Shown here: in pieces, positions 56,138 to 64,000 of the stretch | How the letters are laid out: each line of letters begins with the position of its first letter | Position numbering within the stretch: the stretch's first letter is position 1 | NCBI RefSeq assembly: GCF_900102945.1 | Contig: NZ_FNGI01000008.1 | Coordinates: 143,287-207,286, forward strand | Length of the DNA: 64,000 nt | From: Modicisalibacter muralis | GTDB lineage: Bacteria; Pseudomonadota; Gammaproteobacteria; Pseudomonadales; Halomonadaceae | Reading direction: 5' to 3' | Program-made: the position numbers and the translations under genes | The notes under the pieces: generated by a model | Told to the model about the DNA's origin: nothing | Databases searched by the model: none | Seen by the model: the letters and a program-made list of their open reading frames with translations, nothing else

Positions 56138-57634
56138 ATGAACAGTCATATCTTCCTCGGCACCTTCTTCGTGTATATCGTCGCCATGATCGGCTTCGGC
56201 TGGTGGGTGTCGCGACGCAGTCGCGGCAGCGGCGACGACTTCCTGCTCGGCGGGCGCAGCCTGCCGCTGTTTTTGACCGTCGGCACTACCGTGGCGACCA
56301 TGGTCGGCACCGGCTCGAGCATGGGCGCGGTGGGCTTCGGCTATACCAACGGTTGGGCCGGCGCGCTCTACGGCCTCGGCGGCGCCACCGGCGTGCTGCT
56401 ATTGGCGGTGTGTTTCGCGCCGGTGCGCAAGCTGCGCTTCATGACCATGAGCGAGGAGCTTTCCTACTATGTCGGCGCCAACCGGCTGGTGCGCAATATC
56501 GTCGCGCTGCTGATCTATATCGCCTGCATCGGCTGGCTGGGCGCGCATATTCTCGGCGGCGGGCTCTACCTGGCGTGGATGGCCGATATCGACGTCGATC
56601 TGGCCAAGGTCATCGTCGCGCTGGGCTTCGGTATCTACTGCGTGATCGGCGGCTACATGGCGGTAGTGTGGACCGACACCGTGCAAGCGGTACTGCTGTT
56701 CGTCGGCTTCATCGCCATGGCCGTGCTGGCGCTGGTCGAGGTCGGCGGCTTCGATGGGCTGACCGCCGGCATGGATGCCGCCAGCACCAGTTTCCTGGGC
56801 ATCGGCAAGGTCGGCGCTATTCCCGCCCTGTCGCTGGCCACGGTAATCGCCGTCGGCGTGCTGGCCACGCCGTCGTTTCGCCAGCGCATCTATTCCGGCG
56901 AATCGGTAGGCTCGGTGCGGCGTTCCTTCGTCATCACCGGGGTGCTGTACCTGGGCTTCTCGATCATCCCGGCGATCATCGGCATGGCCACCCAGGCGCT
57001 CAATCCGGGGCTCGAAAACAGCAACTTCGCCTTTCCGTATCTCGCCACCGAGGTGCTGCCGCTGGGCTTCGGCCTGCTGCTGCTGGTGGCGGGGCTGTCA
57101 GCGACCATGTCCAGCGCCAGCTCGGATGCCATCGCCGGGGTTTCGACACTGATACGCGATATCTACGTGCTGTTCACCGGCCGCGTACCCGCCGCGCGCC
57201 ACGTGGTGCTCTACTCGCGGCTGGCGCTGGTCGCCACCATCGGCCTGGCGCTTGGCTTCGCGCTGACCTCGGACAACGTCATCGCCTACATCACCAGCAT
57301 GATCGCCACGGTGCTGGCCGGCATGTTCGTGTGCGGCATGCTCGGGCGCTTCTGGCCGCGCTACAACTGGCAGGGCGCGATCGCCACCCTGGTCACCGCC
57401 TCGGCGACCTCGCTGGCGGTCATCTCGCACGATGGCTGGAGCGCCTTCTGGGGCAACCCCAGCATCCCCGCCGTGCTGGTGGCCACCCTCGGCGGCGTGG
57501 CGGTCAGCCTGCTGACCCCGGCTTCGCGCGTCAGCGAAGCCGAGGCATTGGCGATCATCGACCAGGAGCGCGAGCGCATGGAGCAGGCCCCCGATGTGAC
57601 GCTGACGCCGGATTCCGCGTCGACACCCTCGTAG
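56138..57634 (+). CDS. Sodium:solute symporter (SSS family)
   Basis: 498 residues, about thirteen membrane helices, after AGAGG. SSS signatures include GWWVSRRSRGSGDDFLLGGR, GTGSSMGAVGFGYTNGWAGA, and SATMSSASSDAIAGVSTLIRDIY, which forms the sodium-site helix. It imports a solute with sodium, most likely the acylated or free D-amino acid used by the neighbouring enzymes, an inference from position. The last 100 codons and the downstream hairpin occur a second time, in damaged form, at 62115-62276. Confidence 0.93.
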   Translation: MNSHIFLGTFFVYIVAMIGFGWWVSRRSRGSGDDFLLGGRSLPLFLTVGTTVATMVGTGSSMGAVGFGYTNGWAGALYGLGGATGVLLLAVCFAPVRKLRFMTMSEELSYYVGANRLVRNIVALLIYIACIGWLGAHILGGGLYLAWMADIDVDLAKVIVALGFGIYCVIGGYMAVVWTDTVQAVLLFVGFIAMAVLALVEVGGFDGLTAGMDAASTSFLGIGKVGAIPALSLATVIAVGVLATPSFRQRIYSGESVGSVRRSFVITGVLYLGFSIIPAIIGMATQALNPGLENSNFAFPYLATEVLPLGFGLLLLVAGLSATMSSASSDAIAGVSTLIRDIYVLFTGRVPAARHVVLYSRLALVATIGLALGFALTSDNVIAYITSMIATVLAGMFVCGMLGRFWPRYNWQGAIATLVTASATSLAVISHDGWSAFWGNPSIPAVLVATLGGVAVSLLTPASRVSEAEALAIIDQERERMEQAPDVTLTPDSASTPS

Positions 57635-57654
57635 TAACCCTAGCGATTGACAAC

Positions 57655-57683
57655 GGCGGCCCGGGCAGCATTGCCGGGCCGCC
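57655..57683. terminator. Hairpin between symporter and eamA genes (left copy)
   Basis: GGCGGCCCGGGCA (57655-57667) pairs with TGCCGGGCCGCC (57672-57683), one bulged G. There is no T run on either side, so termination may be weak. The right copy at about 62250 has mismatches. Confidence 0.45.
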
Positions 57684-57686
57684 GAT

Positions 57687-57789
57687 TCATCCCCAATGCG
57701 TCATGACGACGCCGCCCAGAATCAGGCCGCCGGCCAGCAGGCGTTCACGCTGCAAGGGCTCACCCAAGCACACCACGCCGATGTCGATC
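57687..57789 (-). pseudogene. 3' fragment of an eamA permease gene (duplicate)
   Basis: Read on the minus strand it encodes CLGEPLQRERLLAGG and LILGGVVMTHWG plus stop, the last about 33 codons of the intact gene at 62277-63119. It is cut off at the junction to foreign sequence. Confidence 0.88.
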
Positions 57790-57950
57790 CAGTGCATGGT
57801 GAGCAACTCGGCCGGCATTTCTCCGGCTTCTATGATGGCTACTGCCTCCTGCCGCTCTACGTGTCCTGTGATCAGCAACTGCTGGTGAGCTACCTGCGGC
57901 CCGTCTACTGCGAAGTGCTCTTCAACCCGCGCGCCTTCCACAACCGCTGA
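57790..57950 (+). pseudogene. IS1380-type transposase fragment
   Basis: The plus-strand frame reads VHGEQLGRHFSGFYDGYC then LLPLYVSCDQQLLVSYLRP, which resembles the conserved segment of IS1380-family DDE transposases (HG.Q.G..F.GYYD.YCYLPLY). Only about 50 codons remain and the frame ends at 57950. It begins at the left junction, so it is a scar of the event that brought the island. Confidence 0.6.
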
Positions 57951-58402
57951 CTTGGCTGGTCAGTCGGGAGCCGACACCGCGCATCCTCTCGGTATCTCAA
58001 CTTTTTGGTTTAGGCTGATGGCGAGTGAAAGCGCAGTGCTGCGCTAAAGGGGGCTGTCGACCCGAATTGACCAGTGGGAAGGGGTTTAAGTAGCTGCTTT
58101 ATCTGAAACTAAAGGGCAGCAGGCGGCCCTTACCTGCCGGTTACAATGGTGTTGTAGGAGCTGCTTTAGCTGCGATTGACAGGCAGATGTCGACCCATTG
58201 CAGCCGTTCGCTAGAGCTGTCATCTGACGACGGGGGCGAGAAAGCGGACGTGGGCCAGGAGCGTAGCGACGATCATAGGTAGCCAGCCACCCCCATGTGG
58301 CACAGCTGCGGCTAATAATCGGCGGCCTACTTCAAACCGCGGCCATTGTTCGATCAGGTAGGTTTCCAATAATCCGGCGCGCGCCGAGAGCGATTGACTG
58401 TT
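57951..58402. other. Non-coding stretch in the inserted segment
   Basis: About 450 bp without a plausible gene. It contains a REP-like sequence, TGTAGGAGCTGCTTTAGCTG (58153-58172), which resembles the GTAGGAGC heads of pseudomonad REP elements. The phrase TGTCGACCC occurs twice (near 58055 and 58189). Nothing else is recognised. Confidence 0.5.
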
Positions 58403-59362
58403 TCATGTTCGTACCAACGATTCTTGCCCGAGAGCCTTTGCGATCTCGCGCAGATGCTTGTCGCCCGTGCCGCAGCAGCCTCCAAAAACGTCCATATGCG
58501 GGTACCGGGCATGCAAGTCGCTTAGCTGCGTTGCAAGCTCGACCGGATTTCCGTCTTCAAGATGGCCCAGTTTGCACAGTGCCATTTTTTCCATATTCGA
58601 CGCGTTTGGTCGAACGCCGCGCAGTCGCCTGGTCCACGCGCTATCGTCAAGCGCAGGCTCATATTCCAATGGATGAGAACAGTTCACCAGGTAGTAGTCG
58701 GGCGCATCAAGCCCGGTTTGCGCATCGATCTCGGTGATCGCTTCGCCAAGCGTTGGGCCGGACTTGAGGCGATGGGTGCTATCAAGCGTTAGCGCAATTG
58801 AGAGCGGCACGCCAATTCGCGCAGCAGCGCGTGCTGCGCCGACGGCCTCAGGGACATTATTGAAGGTCATTGCGCAGGCAAAATCCACCTGCGCCCGTTT
58901 CAGCGTTTCAAGCTGAACCGCGTGATACTCCTCGGCGCTTTCGGCGGTTATACCGCGGTTCAGCCTGTAGGCGTCGCCACGCGGGCCCAGGATTCCTCCG
59001 ATCAAAAGGCTTGGGATCCGGTCGCGGTAGTCGTCCGCGATCTCTCGCAGAAAGGCGATGGCCGCAATGTTGGCATCCGCCAGCGCCGTCGCCGAATAGC
59101 CCAGTTTGGCGCCCCAGTCCGGGCTCGCGCGATAGTCGAGCCCAGATAGCAGGAAACCAAATCCGAACTCGGCTGCCACATCCAGTTGTGCGCGGAACAT
59201 GTCGCGCATGGCGGTCGCAGCGCTTGGGATGTCAAGCAATGGGAACATGGCGAATTCGGGCAGTTCGAACCCATGACGATACATGATTTCGGTTTCGGAC
59301 CCGCCTTCGGTAAAGAAGACTGTGCCTGACCCGGCTACGGGAAGTGGTGACGGCGCGCGCAT
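58403..59362 (-). CDS. Homocysteine S-methyltransferase family protein
   Basis: 319 residues from ATG 59362 after CGGAGG. The family barrel is seen in FFTEGGSETEIMYRHGFELPEFAMF in pieces, and the zinc cysteines are in YYLVNCSHP and GGCCGTGDKH. Members transfer a methyl group to homocysteine from S-methylmethionine, betaine or related donors; a divergent subgroup has unknown substrates. It follows the FAD oxidase gene after one base, so both are one unit. Codon use is a little less G/C-rich than in the flanking genes, in keeping with acquisition. Confidence 0.87.
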   Translation of the reverse strand: MRAPSPLPVAGSGTVFFTEGGSETEIMYRHGFELPEFAMFPLLDIPSAATAMRDMFRAQLDVAAEFGFGFLLSGLDYRASPDWGAKLGYSATALADANIAAIAFLREIADDYRDRIPSLLIGGILGPRGDAYRLNRGITAESAEEYHAVQLETLKRAQVDFACAMTFNNVPEAVGAARAAARIGVPLSIALTLDSTHRLKSGPTLGEAITEIDAQTGLDAPDYYLVNCSHPLEYEPALDDSAWTRRLRGVRPNASNMEKMALCKLGHLEDGNPVELATQLSDLHARYPHMDVFGGCCGTGDKHLREIAKALGQESLVRT

Positions 59363-59363
59363 A

Positions 59364-60758
59364 TCAAGCCTCCGGTGCGATGTTCTGGTTGAAGCGGAAC
59401 CGGTTTTCAGGGTCGTACTTCGTCTTGATTTCCACAAGACGCTGGTAATTCGATCCAAAACTGGTGCGGGTCAGCGCGGCACCGTCTTCGCCGTGGCCGG
59501 GGAAGTTGAGATAGACGCGGCCGTGATGGCCGAAGCGCTCCGACGCCGTCCAACCATCGCGAGCCCAGGCAATGTTCGCGGTGTCTTCGCCAGGATCGGA
59601 CCAAACGCCGTCCAGAGAATACATCCAGCCCATCGACCGATCGCCGAAAGCCGTTTCCTCAGTCGGGACCCGCGCCGTCGCCCCACCGAAATTCCACAGA
59701 GATGACAGCGTATTATCCGAGGGCGCGGCCTTGGCGTTCTGCATTGCGAGGTCAATCATCTCGTCGGTCAGGTCGGTCAGATACCGGGCTTTCCAGTAGC
59801 AACGGAAATCGCCTGATGGCATCAGCGTGTCAAAGAGTTGCTGAACATCGCAGTAGTCCATCCGACCGGAAAAATCGGCGACCATGGTCCCGAGTTCGCG
59901 CAAGGGCTGAAGCAACGTCTCGCCTTCCGCTGCATCGCCGTTATAGACGCAAGCCAGGGTATAGACGCGCTTTCCCCAATACTTTTCGGGGAAATCCTCG
60001 CCGCCGGCAGTGGAGAACTCGCAGAGCGATCCGACACGATCACCATGCCTGGCCAGAAATTCGCGCCAGGCGCGTATCGGGCCGGGGCCGTCGTCGAGGG
60101 CATAAATGGGGGCCGCGAACATCACTTCAGGGCCGATGGGGTGAAGCGCGAATTCGAACCGCACAACGACCCCAAAATTACCGCCCCCGCCTTTGAGCGC
60201 CCAGAGTAGATCCGAGTTTTCATCGGCGCTGGCGCGGATCAGCGCACCATTGGCCGTGACCACATCCGCCGCGACCAGGTTGTCGATCGACAGTCCGTGC
60301 TGCGCTCGCAGCCAACCGATCCCACCCGAAAGCGCCAGTCCCGCCACGCCCGTGTCCGAGATCAACCCGCCCGGCGTCGCCAGGCCGTGCGCCTGAGTGG
60401 CGGCGTCCACATCCCGCCAGAGCGTACCGCCTTCTACGATGGCTACACGGCGGACGGTATCGACGTCCACGCCGCGCATCAGGGAAAGATCGATCATGAC
60501 ACCCTCGTCGCAGACCGCATGACCGGCTACGTTGTGGCCCCCGCCGCGGATGGCGATGGGTAGATTCCGAGTGCCTGCCAACTTGACGGACGCGATTACA
60601 TCGTCTGTGTTCCGGCACCGCGCGATGATGGCGGGCCGTCGGTCAATCATCGCGTTCCAGACTGCCCGCGCGTCGTCAAATCCCGAGTCACCAGGCATGA
60701 AGATCTCTCCACCAAACCCATTGGCAAGCGTTTCGAGCGCAGTTTTCAGGTTGTTCAT
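59364..60758 (-). CDS. FAD-linked oxidoreductase of the berberine-bridge-enzyme type
   Basis: 464 residues after AGAAGGAG. The FAD-binding type 4 (PCMH) domain has the covalent His in IRGGGHNVAGHAV. The second, cysteinyl attachment site of bicovalent enzymes is absent: GLSIDNLV stands where TCDN-like sequences occur. The C-terminal BBE segment ends YDPENRFRFNQNIAP, the usual motif. It oxidises an unknown alcohol, amine or sugar with oxygen. It is divergent from a GlxA-type regulator (149 bp), so inducible expression is likely. Confidence 0.9.
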   Translation of the reverse strand: MNNLKTALETLANGFGGEIFMPGDSGFDDARAVWNAMIDRRPAIIARCRNTDDVIASVKLAGTRNLPIAIRGGGHNVAGHAVCDEGVMIDLSLMRGVDVDTVRRVAIVEGGTLWRDVDAATQAHGLATPGGLISDTGVAGLALSGGIGWLRAQHGLSIDNLVAADVVTANGALIRASADENSDLLWALKGGGGNFGVVVRFEFALHPIGPEVMFAAPIYALDDGPGPIRAWREFLARHGDRVGSLCEFSTAGGEDFPEKYWGKRVYTLACVYNGDAAEGETLLQPLRELGTMVADFSGRMDYCDVQQLFDTLMPSGDFRCYWKARYLTDLTDEMIDLAMQNAKAAPSDNTLSSLWNFGGATARVPTEETAFGDRSMGWMYSLDGVWSDPGEDTANIAWARDGWTASERFGHHGRVYLNFPGHGEDGAALTRTSFGSNYQRLVEIKTKYDPENRFRFNQNIAPEA

Positions 60759-60907
60759 TTTACGACTCCTTCTGATAGTGCACCCATGCTATGACGGCGG
60801 CGCCCCTCGGGTTAGTGGTAATATCGCCACTTTCAAGGCAAAGTGGACATTCGACCAAGGCAAATGAGCCAAAGCCGTGCTGAATTAGTCAAAACGGTAC
60901 TGTATGC

Positions 60908-61939
60908 ATGCAAAAGAAACCCCTGATCATGTTGCTAGCGGCGCCGGAAACTTCGGCGTCGGTCCTTTACGGCCTCTATGACGTTCTGCTGTCCGTGGGT
61001 GCGGTCTACCTTGACATGGTGGCCGGCACCCCGGGGAAGGAGCTGTTGGATGTCCGCATCGTTTCGGCCGATGGCAGGCCGTTTCGCTGCATAGGAAATA
61101 TTCCGGTCGAGCCACATGCGGCGATAGACGATCTCGTTGAGCCGGACGCGGTGATCGTCTGCGACATGTATACCTCGATCTACGATGTGCCCAAGGGGCG
61201 TTACCCGCGTGAGGCTGGGTGGTTGAGGCAGATGCATGGCGACGGAGCGCTTATCACTTCGGTCTGCTCGGGATCGCTCTTGCTGGCCGAAGCGGGTCTT
61301 TTGAACGGGCATGAAGCGACGGCCCACTGGGCATACCGCGACATGTTCCAGCGCCACTACCCAGAGATCTCGTTACATAGTGAATCCGTCCTATGTCTGG
61401 CGGCAGAAGGCGACCACATCGTGACCGCCGGCGGGGTCAGCGCCTGGCACGATCTCGCGGTCTACTTAATTGCCCGGTTCTGCGGATACCGGCACGCGAT
61501 TGAAACCGCGAAGGTCTTCCTGATCAGCGGACATTCTGAAGGTCAGTCGCCCTATTCGGTGATGACTCGCCCGATGGAGTCCGCCGACGGATCTATATCA
61601 GACTGCCAGGCCTGGATTGCCGACAACTATGCCACCACCAAACCGGTCGAGAAGATGGTCGAACGTTCGGGCCTAAATACCCGCACCTTTTCGCGCCGCT
61701 TTCGGGCGGCGACGGGATTCTCGCCGATCGAATTTGTGCAGGCGATCAGGGTCGAGGAAGCCAAGCAGATACTAGAAACCGATGCACTTTCAATTGAGGA
61801 GGTCGGGGCTGCGGTCGGTTACGAAGACCCGGCTTCATTTCGGCGTGTCTTCAAGCGAAATGTCGGGCAGTCCCCTGCAGCCTACCGGAAGAAGTTCCAG
61901 CGCATTTCACAGATCGCTCGGCCGATTGGAGCACAGTGA
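60908..61939 (+). CDS. GlxA-type transcriptional regulator (DJ-1/PfpI plus AraC HTH)
   Basis: 343 residues. An N-terminal DJ-1/PfpI-like domain (residues about 6-190; LITSVCSGSLLLAEAGLLNG includes the nucleophile-elbow Cys) precedes two AraC-type HTH motifs. The second HTH is in ALSIEEVGAAVGYEDPASFRRVFKRNVGQSP, read in blocks. The family includes regulators of arginine, carnitine and betaine use. Divergent placement suggests it controls the oxidase-methyltransferase pair; the link to methyl-donor compounds such as betaine is tempting but unproven. Confidence 0.9.
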   Translation: MQKKPLIMLLAAPETSASVLYGLYDVLLSVGAVYLDMVAGTPGKELLDVRIVSADGRPFRCIGNIPVEPHAAIDDLVEPDAVIVCDMYTSIYDVPKGRYPREAGWLRQMHGDGALITSVCSGSLLLAEAGLLNGHEATAHWAYRDMFQRHYPEISLHSESVLCLAAEGDHIVTAGGVSAWHDLAVYLIARFCGYRHAIETAKVFLISGHSEGQSPYSVMTRPMESADGSISDCQAWIADNYATTKPVEKMVERSGLNTRTFSRRFRAATGFSPIEFVQAIRVEEAKQILETDALSIEEVGAAVGYEDPASFRRVFKRNVGQSPAAYRKKFQRISQIARPIGAQ

Positions 61940-62276
61940 AATGCCCTGGCCTGACCGCTGTCCAGGAATCTCACCGCTGCACTTCGGGTCGTTGGATGTA
62001 GCGGGTTCCGCTTCCGGTTACGTGAATCGAATGCCCGCTTGTTCGATTCGGTCGAGTTCTCAGCCGGCGTCCCTTGGGTCCAAAATTGGCCGTTTGTGGC
62101 TAGTAACGAAGGCCCGCTTCTGGCCGCGCTACAACTGGCAGGGCGCGATCATCGACCAGGAGCGCGAGCGCATGGAACAGGCCCCGATGTAACGCTGACA
62201 CCGGATTCCGCGTCGACACCCTCATAACCCTAGCGATTGACAACGGCGGTCCAGGCAGCATTTCCCGGCCGCCGAT
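61940..62276. other. Right boundary of the inserted segment
   Basis: 337 bp without an intact gene. 61940-62114 has no recognised content. From 62115 the sequence repeats the symporter 3' end, with a 174-bp deletion bounded by GCGATC (57377-57382 and 57551-57556 in the intact copy; single copy at 62145-62150). The symporter stop and hairpin region follow. Confidence 0.75.
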
Positions 62277-62379
62277 TCATCCCCAATGCGTCATGACGAC
62301 GCCGCCCAGAATCAGGCCGCCGGCCAGCAGGCGTTCACGCTGCAAGGGCTCACCCAAGCACATCACGCCGATGCCGATC
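62115..62379. repeat. Right direct repeat flanking the inserted segment
   Basis: 265 bp matching 57347-57789 except for the 174-bp deletion, a missing 3-bp GTA near the stop, one missing C and scattered substitutions (443 minus 178 gives 265). It ends inside the 3' part of the intact eamA gene. Confidence 0.9.
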
Positions 62380-63119
62380 GCAAACAGCACGCTCGTTTCA
62401 CGCAGCGCCGCCACGAGCGCGATGGGAGCTTGCGTCATCGCCCAGATGGTAATCCCGTAGGCACTGATGGATAGCCCGCCACCGATCAGCCCCATGCGCC
62501 AGTAATCGCCCAGGGCGAGAAAGGCCGAACGCCCACGCATCGCCCCTAGCACGCCGATCATGACCAGGCCATTGAGCAGAAACAGCCACACCACGTAGCT
62601 CAACGCGTCGTTATTGGCGCGTGCGCCGAGGCCATCCACCAGGGTGTAACCGGCAATGAACACGGAGGTAGTCAAGGCGCTGTTCAATGCCATGGCATCG
62701 GGCCGGCGCTTGCGTCCACCGCGAAACGCCATGCACACGATACCCGTGATCAGCAGCGCGATACCCAGATAGCCTTGCCAGGTCGGCCGTTCGCTGAGCG
62801 CGAACAAACCCACCAAGGTCACCAGCAAGGGCGCGCAACCACGCGCGATGGGATAGATCTGCCCCAGGTCGCCAACGCGATAGGCGCGTGCCAGGAACAG
62901 GTTGTAGCCCACGTGCAGCAATGCCGAAGCGGCGAGCCAGGGCCAGGCGGCGGTCTGCGGCAAGTCGACGAAAGCCACACCAAGCAGTGCCAGCGCGCCA
63001 CAGGCTATCTGGATCAACGAAATGCCCAGCAGGCGATCGAGCCCGACCTTGACCAGCGCATTCCAACTGGCGTGCATCAGTGCGCCGGCCAGCACGGCCA
63101 ACAGAACGGGCGTGGTCAT
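62277..63119 (-). CDS. EamA/DMT-family permease
   Basis: 280 residues, ten predicted helices in two EamA halves (LLAVLAGALMHASWNALVKVG, then AYGITIWAMTQAPIALVAALRETSVLF). The family exports or imports small metabolites; substrate unknown. It is the intact parent of the fragment at 57687-57789. Before the insertion it would have been the direct convergent neighbour of the symporter gene. Confidence 0.92.
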   Translation of the reverse strand: MTTPVLLAVLAGALMHASWNALVKVGLDRLLGISLIQIACGALALLGVAFVDLPQTAAWPWLAASALLHVGYNLFLARAYRVGDLGQIYPIARGCAPLLVTLVGLFALSERPTWQGYLGIALLITGIVCMAFRGGRKRRPDAMALNSALTTSVFIAGYTLVDGLGARANNDALSYVVWLFLLNGLVMIGVLGAMRGRSAFLALGDYWRMGLIGGGLSISAYGITIWAMTQAPIALVAALRETSVLFAIGIGVMCLGEPLQRERLLAGGLILGGVVMTHWG

Positions 63120-63227
63120 ATCAGCTCTTATCGATAGATAAAGAGTGACTCTTCATGTCGCGATGCGATATGTCAATTCAATCAGCGCGGCTGTTGACGG
63201 TGGGAACGGCGCCGAACCGGGAAACGC

Positions 63228-63258
63228 AACGGCCCCGGAGCAAGCTATCCGGGCCGTT
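63228..63258 (-). terminator. Terminator after pyruvate kinase gene
   Basis: AACGGCCCCGG (63228-63238) pairs with CCGGGCCGTT (63249-63258) with one bulge. On the minus strand a short T-containing tail (GCGTTTCCC) follows. Confidence 0.6.
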
Positions 63259-63282
63259 GTCTTGGGTCTCTGATTCAGGAGA

Positions 63283-64000
63283 CTAACTAACTTGCAATAT
63301 CTTCAGGGTATTGGTGCCGCCATGGGCGTTCATGTGATCGCCGCGGGTGAGAATGACGTCGTCCGCCGTGGCGACGATGCCCTGGCGCTCGAGCAGGGCC
63401 AGCGCCTGGGCGTCCAGTTCGTCGGGCGTCATCTCGCTGGTATCGAAGGCCAGCGACACCACCCCGCGATACAGCGCCATGCGCCGCTGGGCGATGGGGT
63501 TGTGGGCCAGCCCGACGATCGGCAGCCCCGAGCGAATTCTTGATGCGATCAGCGGCGTGTAGCCGGAGGCGGTCATGCAGGCGATCGCCGCCACGCCGTC
63601 GAGGTGATTGGCGGCGTACATGGCGGCCAGCGCCACTGTCTCGTCGATGCGCGTGAAGTCTTCGTGGATGCGATGCCCGGATTCCTGGACACTGCGCTCG
63701 CGCTCGGCGCCCAGGCACAGCCGGTGCATGGCCTCGACGGTCTCCACCGGGTAGTCGCCGGCGGCGGTCTCGGCCGAGAGCATCACCGCGTCGGTGCCGT
63801 CGAGCACCGCGTTGGCGACATCGAACACCTCGGCGCGGGTCGGCAGCGGGGCGCTGATCATCGACTCCATCATCTGGGTGGCGGTGATCACCGCGCGGTT
63901 GAGGGTCCTGGCGCGCTGGATGATGCGCTTCTGCACGCCGATCAGCTGGGCATCGCCGATCTCCACGCCGAGATCGCCGCGCGCGACCATCACCGCCTCG
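63283..64000 (-). CDS. pyk: Pyruvate kinase (3' part, cut by window edge)
   Basis: The frame runs from the right edge of the window to the stop at 63283-63285; about 239 C-terminal residues are visible. The catalytic-domain end [21 protein letters not shown] with the Mg-site region, the signature [20 protein letters not shown], and [18 protein letters not shown] are intact. The regulatory C-terminal domain follows. It converts phosphoenolpyruvate and ADP to pyruvate and ATP. PykA/PykF type cannot be decided from this part. The start is outside the window. Confidence 0.96.
   Translation of the reverse strand, partial: EAVMVARGDLGVEIGDAQLIGVQKRIIQRARTLNRAVITATQMMESMISAPLPTRAEVFDVANAVLDGTDAVMLSAETAAGDYPVETVEAMHRLCLGAERERSVQESGHRIHEDFTRIDETVALAAMYAANHLDGVAAIACMTASGYTPLIASRIRSGLPIVGLAHNPIAQRRMALYRGVVSLAFDTSEMTPDELDAQALALLERQGIVATADDVILTRGDHMNAHGGTNTLKILQVS

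Larger units (their letters stand above)
57347..57789. repeat. Left direct repeat flanking the inserted segment
   Basis: 443 bp covering the end of the symporter gene, the intergenic hairpin and the last 100 bp of an eamA gene. It is repeated in the same orientation at 62115-62379 with few substitutions. The match stops abruptly after GTCGATC at 57783-57789. Confidence 0.9.

Noticed and set aside
57687..57941. 85-codon minus-strand ORF joining an eamA tail to other sequence
   Set aside because: It is a chimera created at the insertion junction, with no start signal; annotated as a fragment instead.

Overview
The window is a compact, GC-rich chromosomal segment of a gammaproteobacterium. A marine or halophilic Halomonadaceae-type organism (Halomonas and relatives) is the best guess. 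This rests on gene content and order: thiS-thiG-trmB, xseB-ispA-dxs, fpr with a divergent finR-like regulator, a TRAP dicarboxylate transporter, AapJQMP, an NhaC-family antiporter, a secreted PHB-depolymerase-like esterase, and two PII proteins flanking amtB. The genus is an inference; no rRNA, tRNA or CRISPR array was seen. Both ends are cut inside genes: an FKBP-type isomerase at the left and pyruvate kinase at the right.

1-5.6 kb: FKBP isomerase, PHB-depolymerase-like esterase, Sco1-type copper chaperone, AEC permease, a strong candidate for a Fur-controlled small RNA (promoter, Fur box, 5' hairpin, anti-Shine-Dalgarno stretch, UACG-loop terminator), a LysR regulator, and a divergent EamA permease with two frameshifts. 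5.6-16.8 kb: thiamine/tRNA operon (thiS, thiG, trmB), DUF423 and hotdog proteins, malate synthase G behind an IclR-like operator, a lysophospholipase-like hydrolase coupled to a lipoprotein, an aminotransferase, an amidase and comM. 16.8-24.9 kb: ubiK; nitrogen module glnK-amtB plus a second PII with a sigma-54-like promoter; TRAP transporter dctPQM; fpr and its LysR partner.

24.9-36.7 kb: two translationally coupled chemoreceptors, a host-attachment-family protein, a small membrane protein, the general amino-acid ABC transporter aapJQMP, speE and hemE. 36.8-48.3 kb: ribA, a hemolysin III-type membrane protein, an operon of GST-amidase-NhaC, a small exported protein, djlA, the isoprenoid genes dxs and ispA separated by a 141-bp hairpin-forming repeat, xseB, and serA. 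48.5-57.6 kb is the most accessory-like functional block. An ATP-grasp ligase sits with a CocE/NonD-type hydrolase. Next to them is a D-amino-acid cluster: zinc/PLP D-serine-dehydratase-like enzyme, RpiR regulator, D-aminoacylase, RidA and a sodium:solute symporter.

57.3-62.4 kb is a recently inserted 4.3-kb segment. It carries a homocysteine S-methyltransferase-like enzyme, a berberine-bridge-type FAD oxidase, a GlxA/AraC-type regulator and an IS1380-type transposase scrap. It lies between two direct copies of the junction between the symporter gene and the following eamA gene. The right copy has lost 174 bp between two 6-bp GCGATC repeats. The window then resumes with the intact eamA gene and pyruvate kinase.
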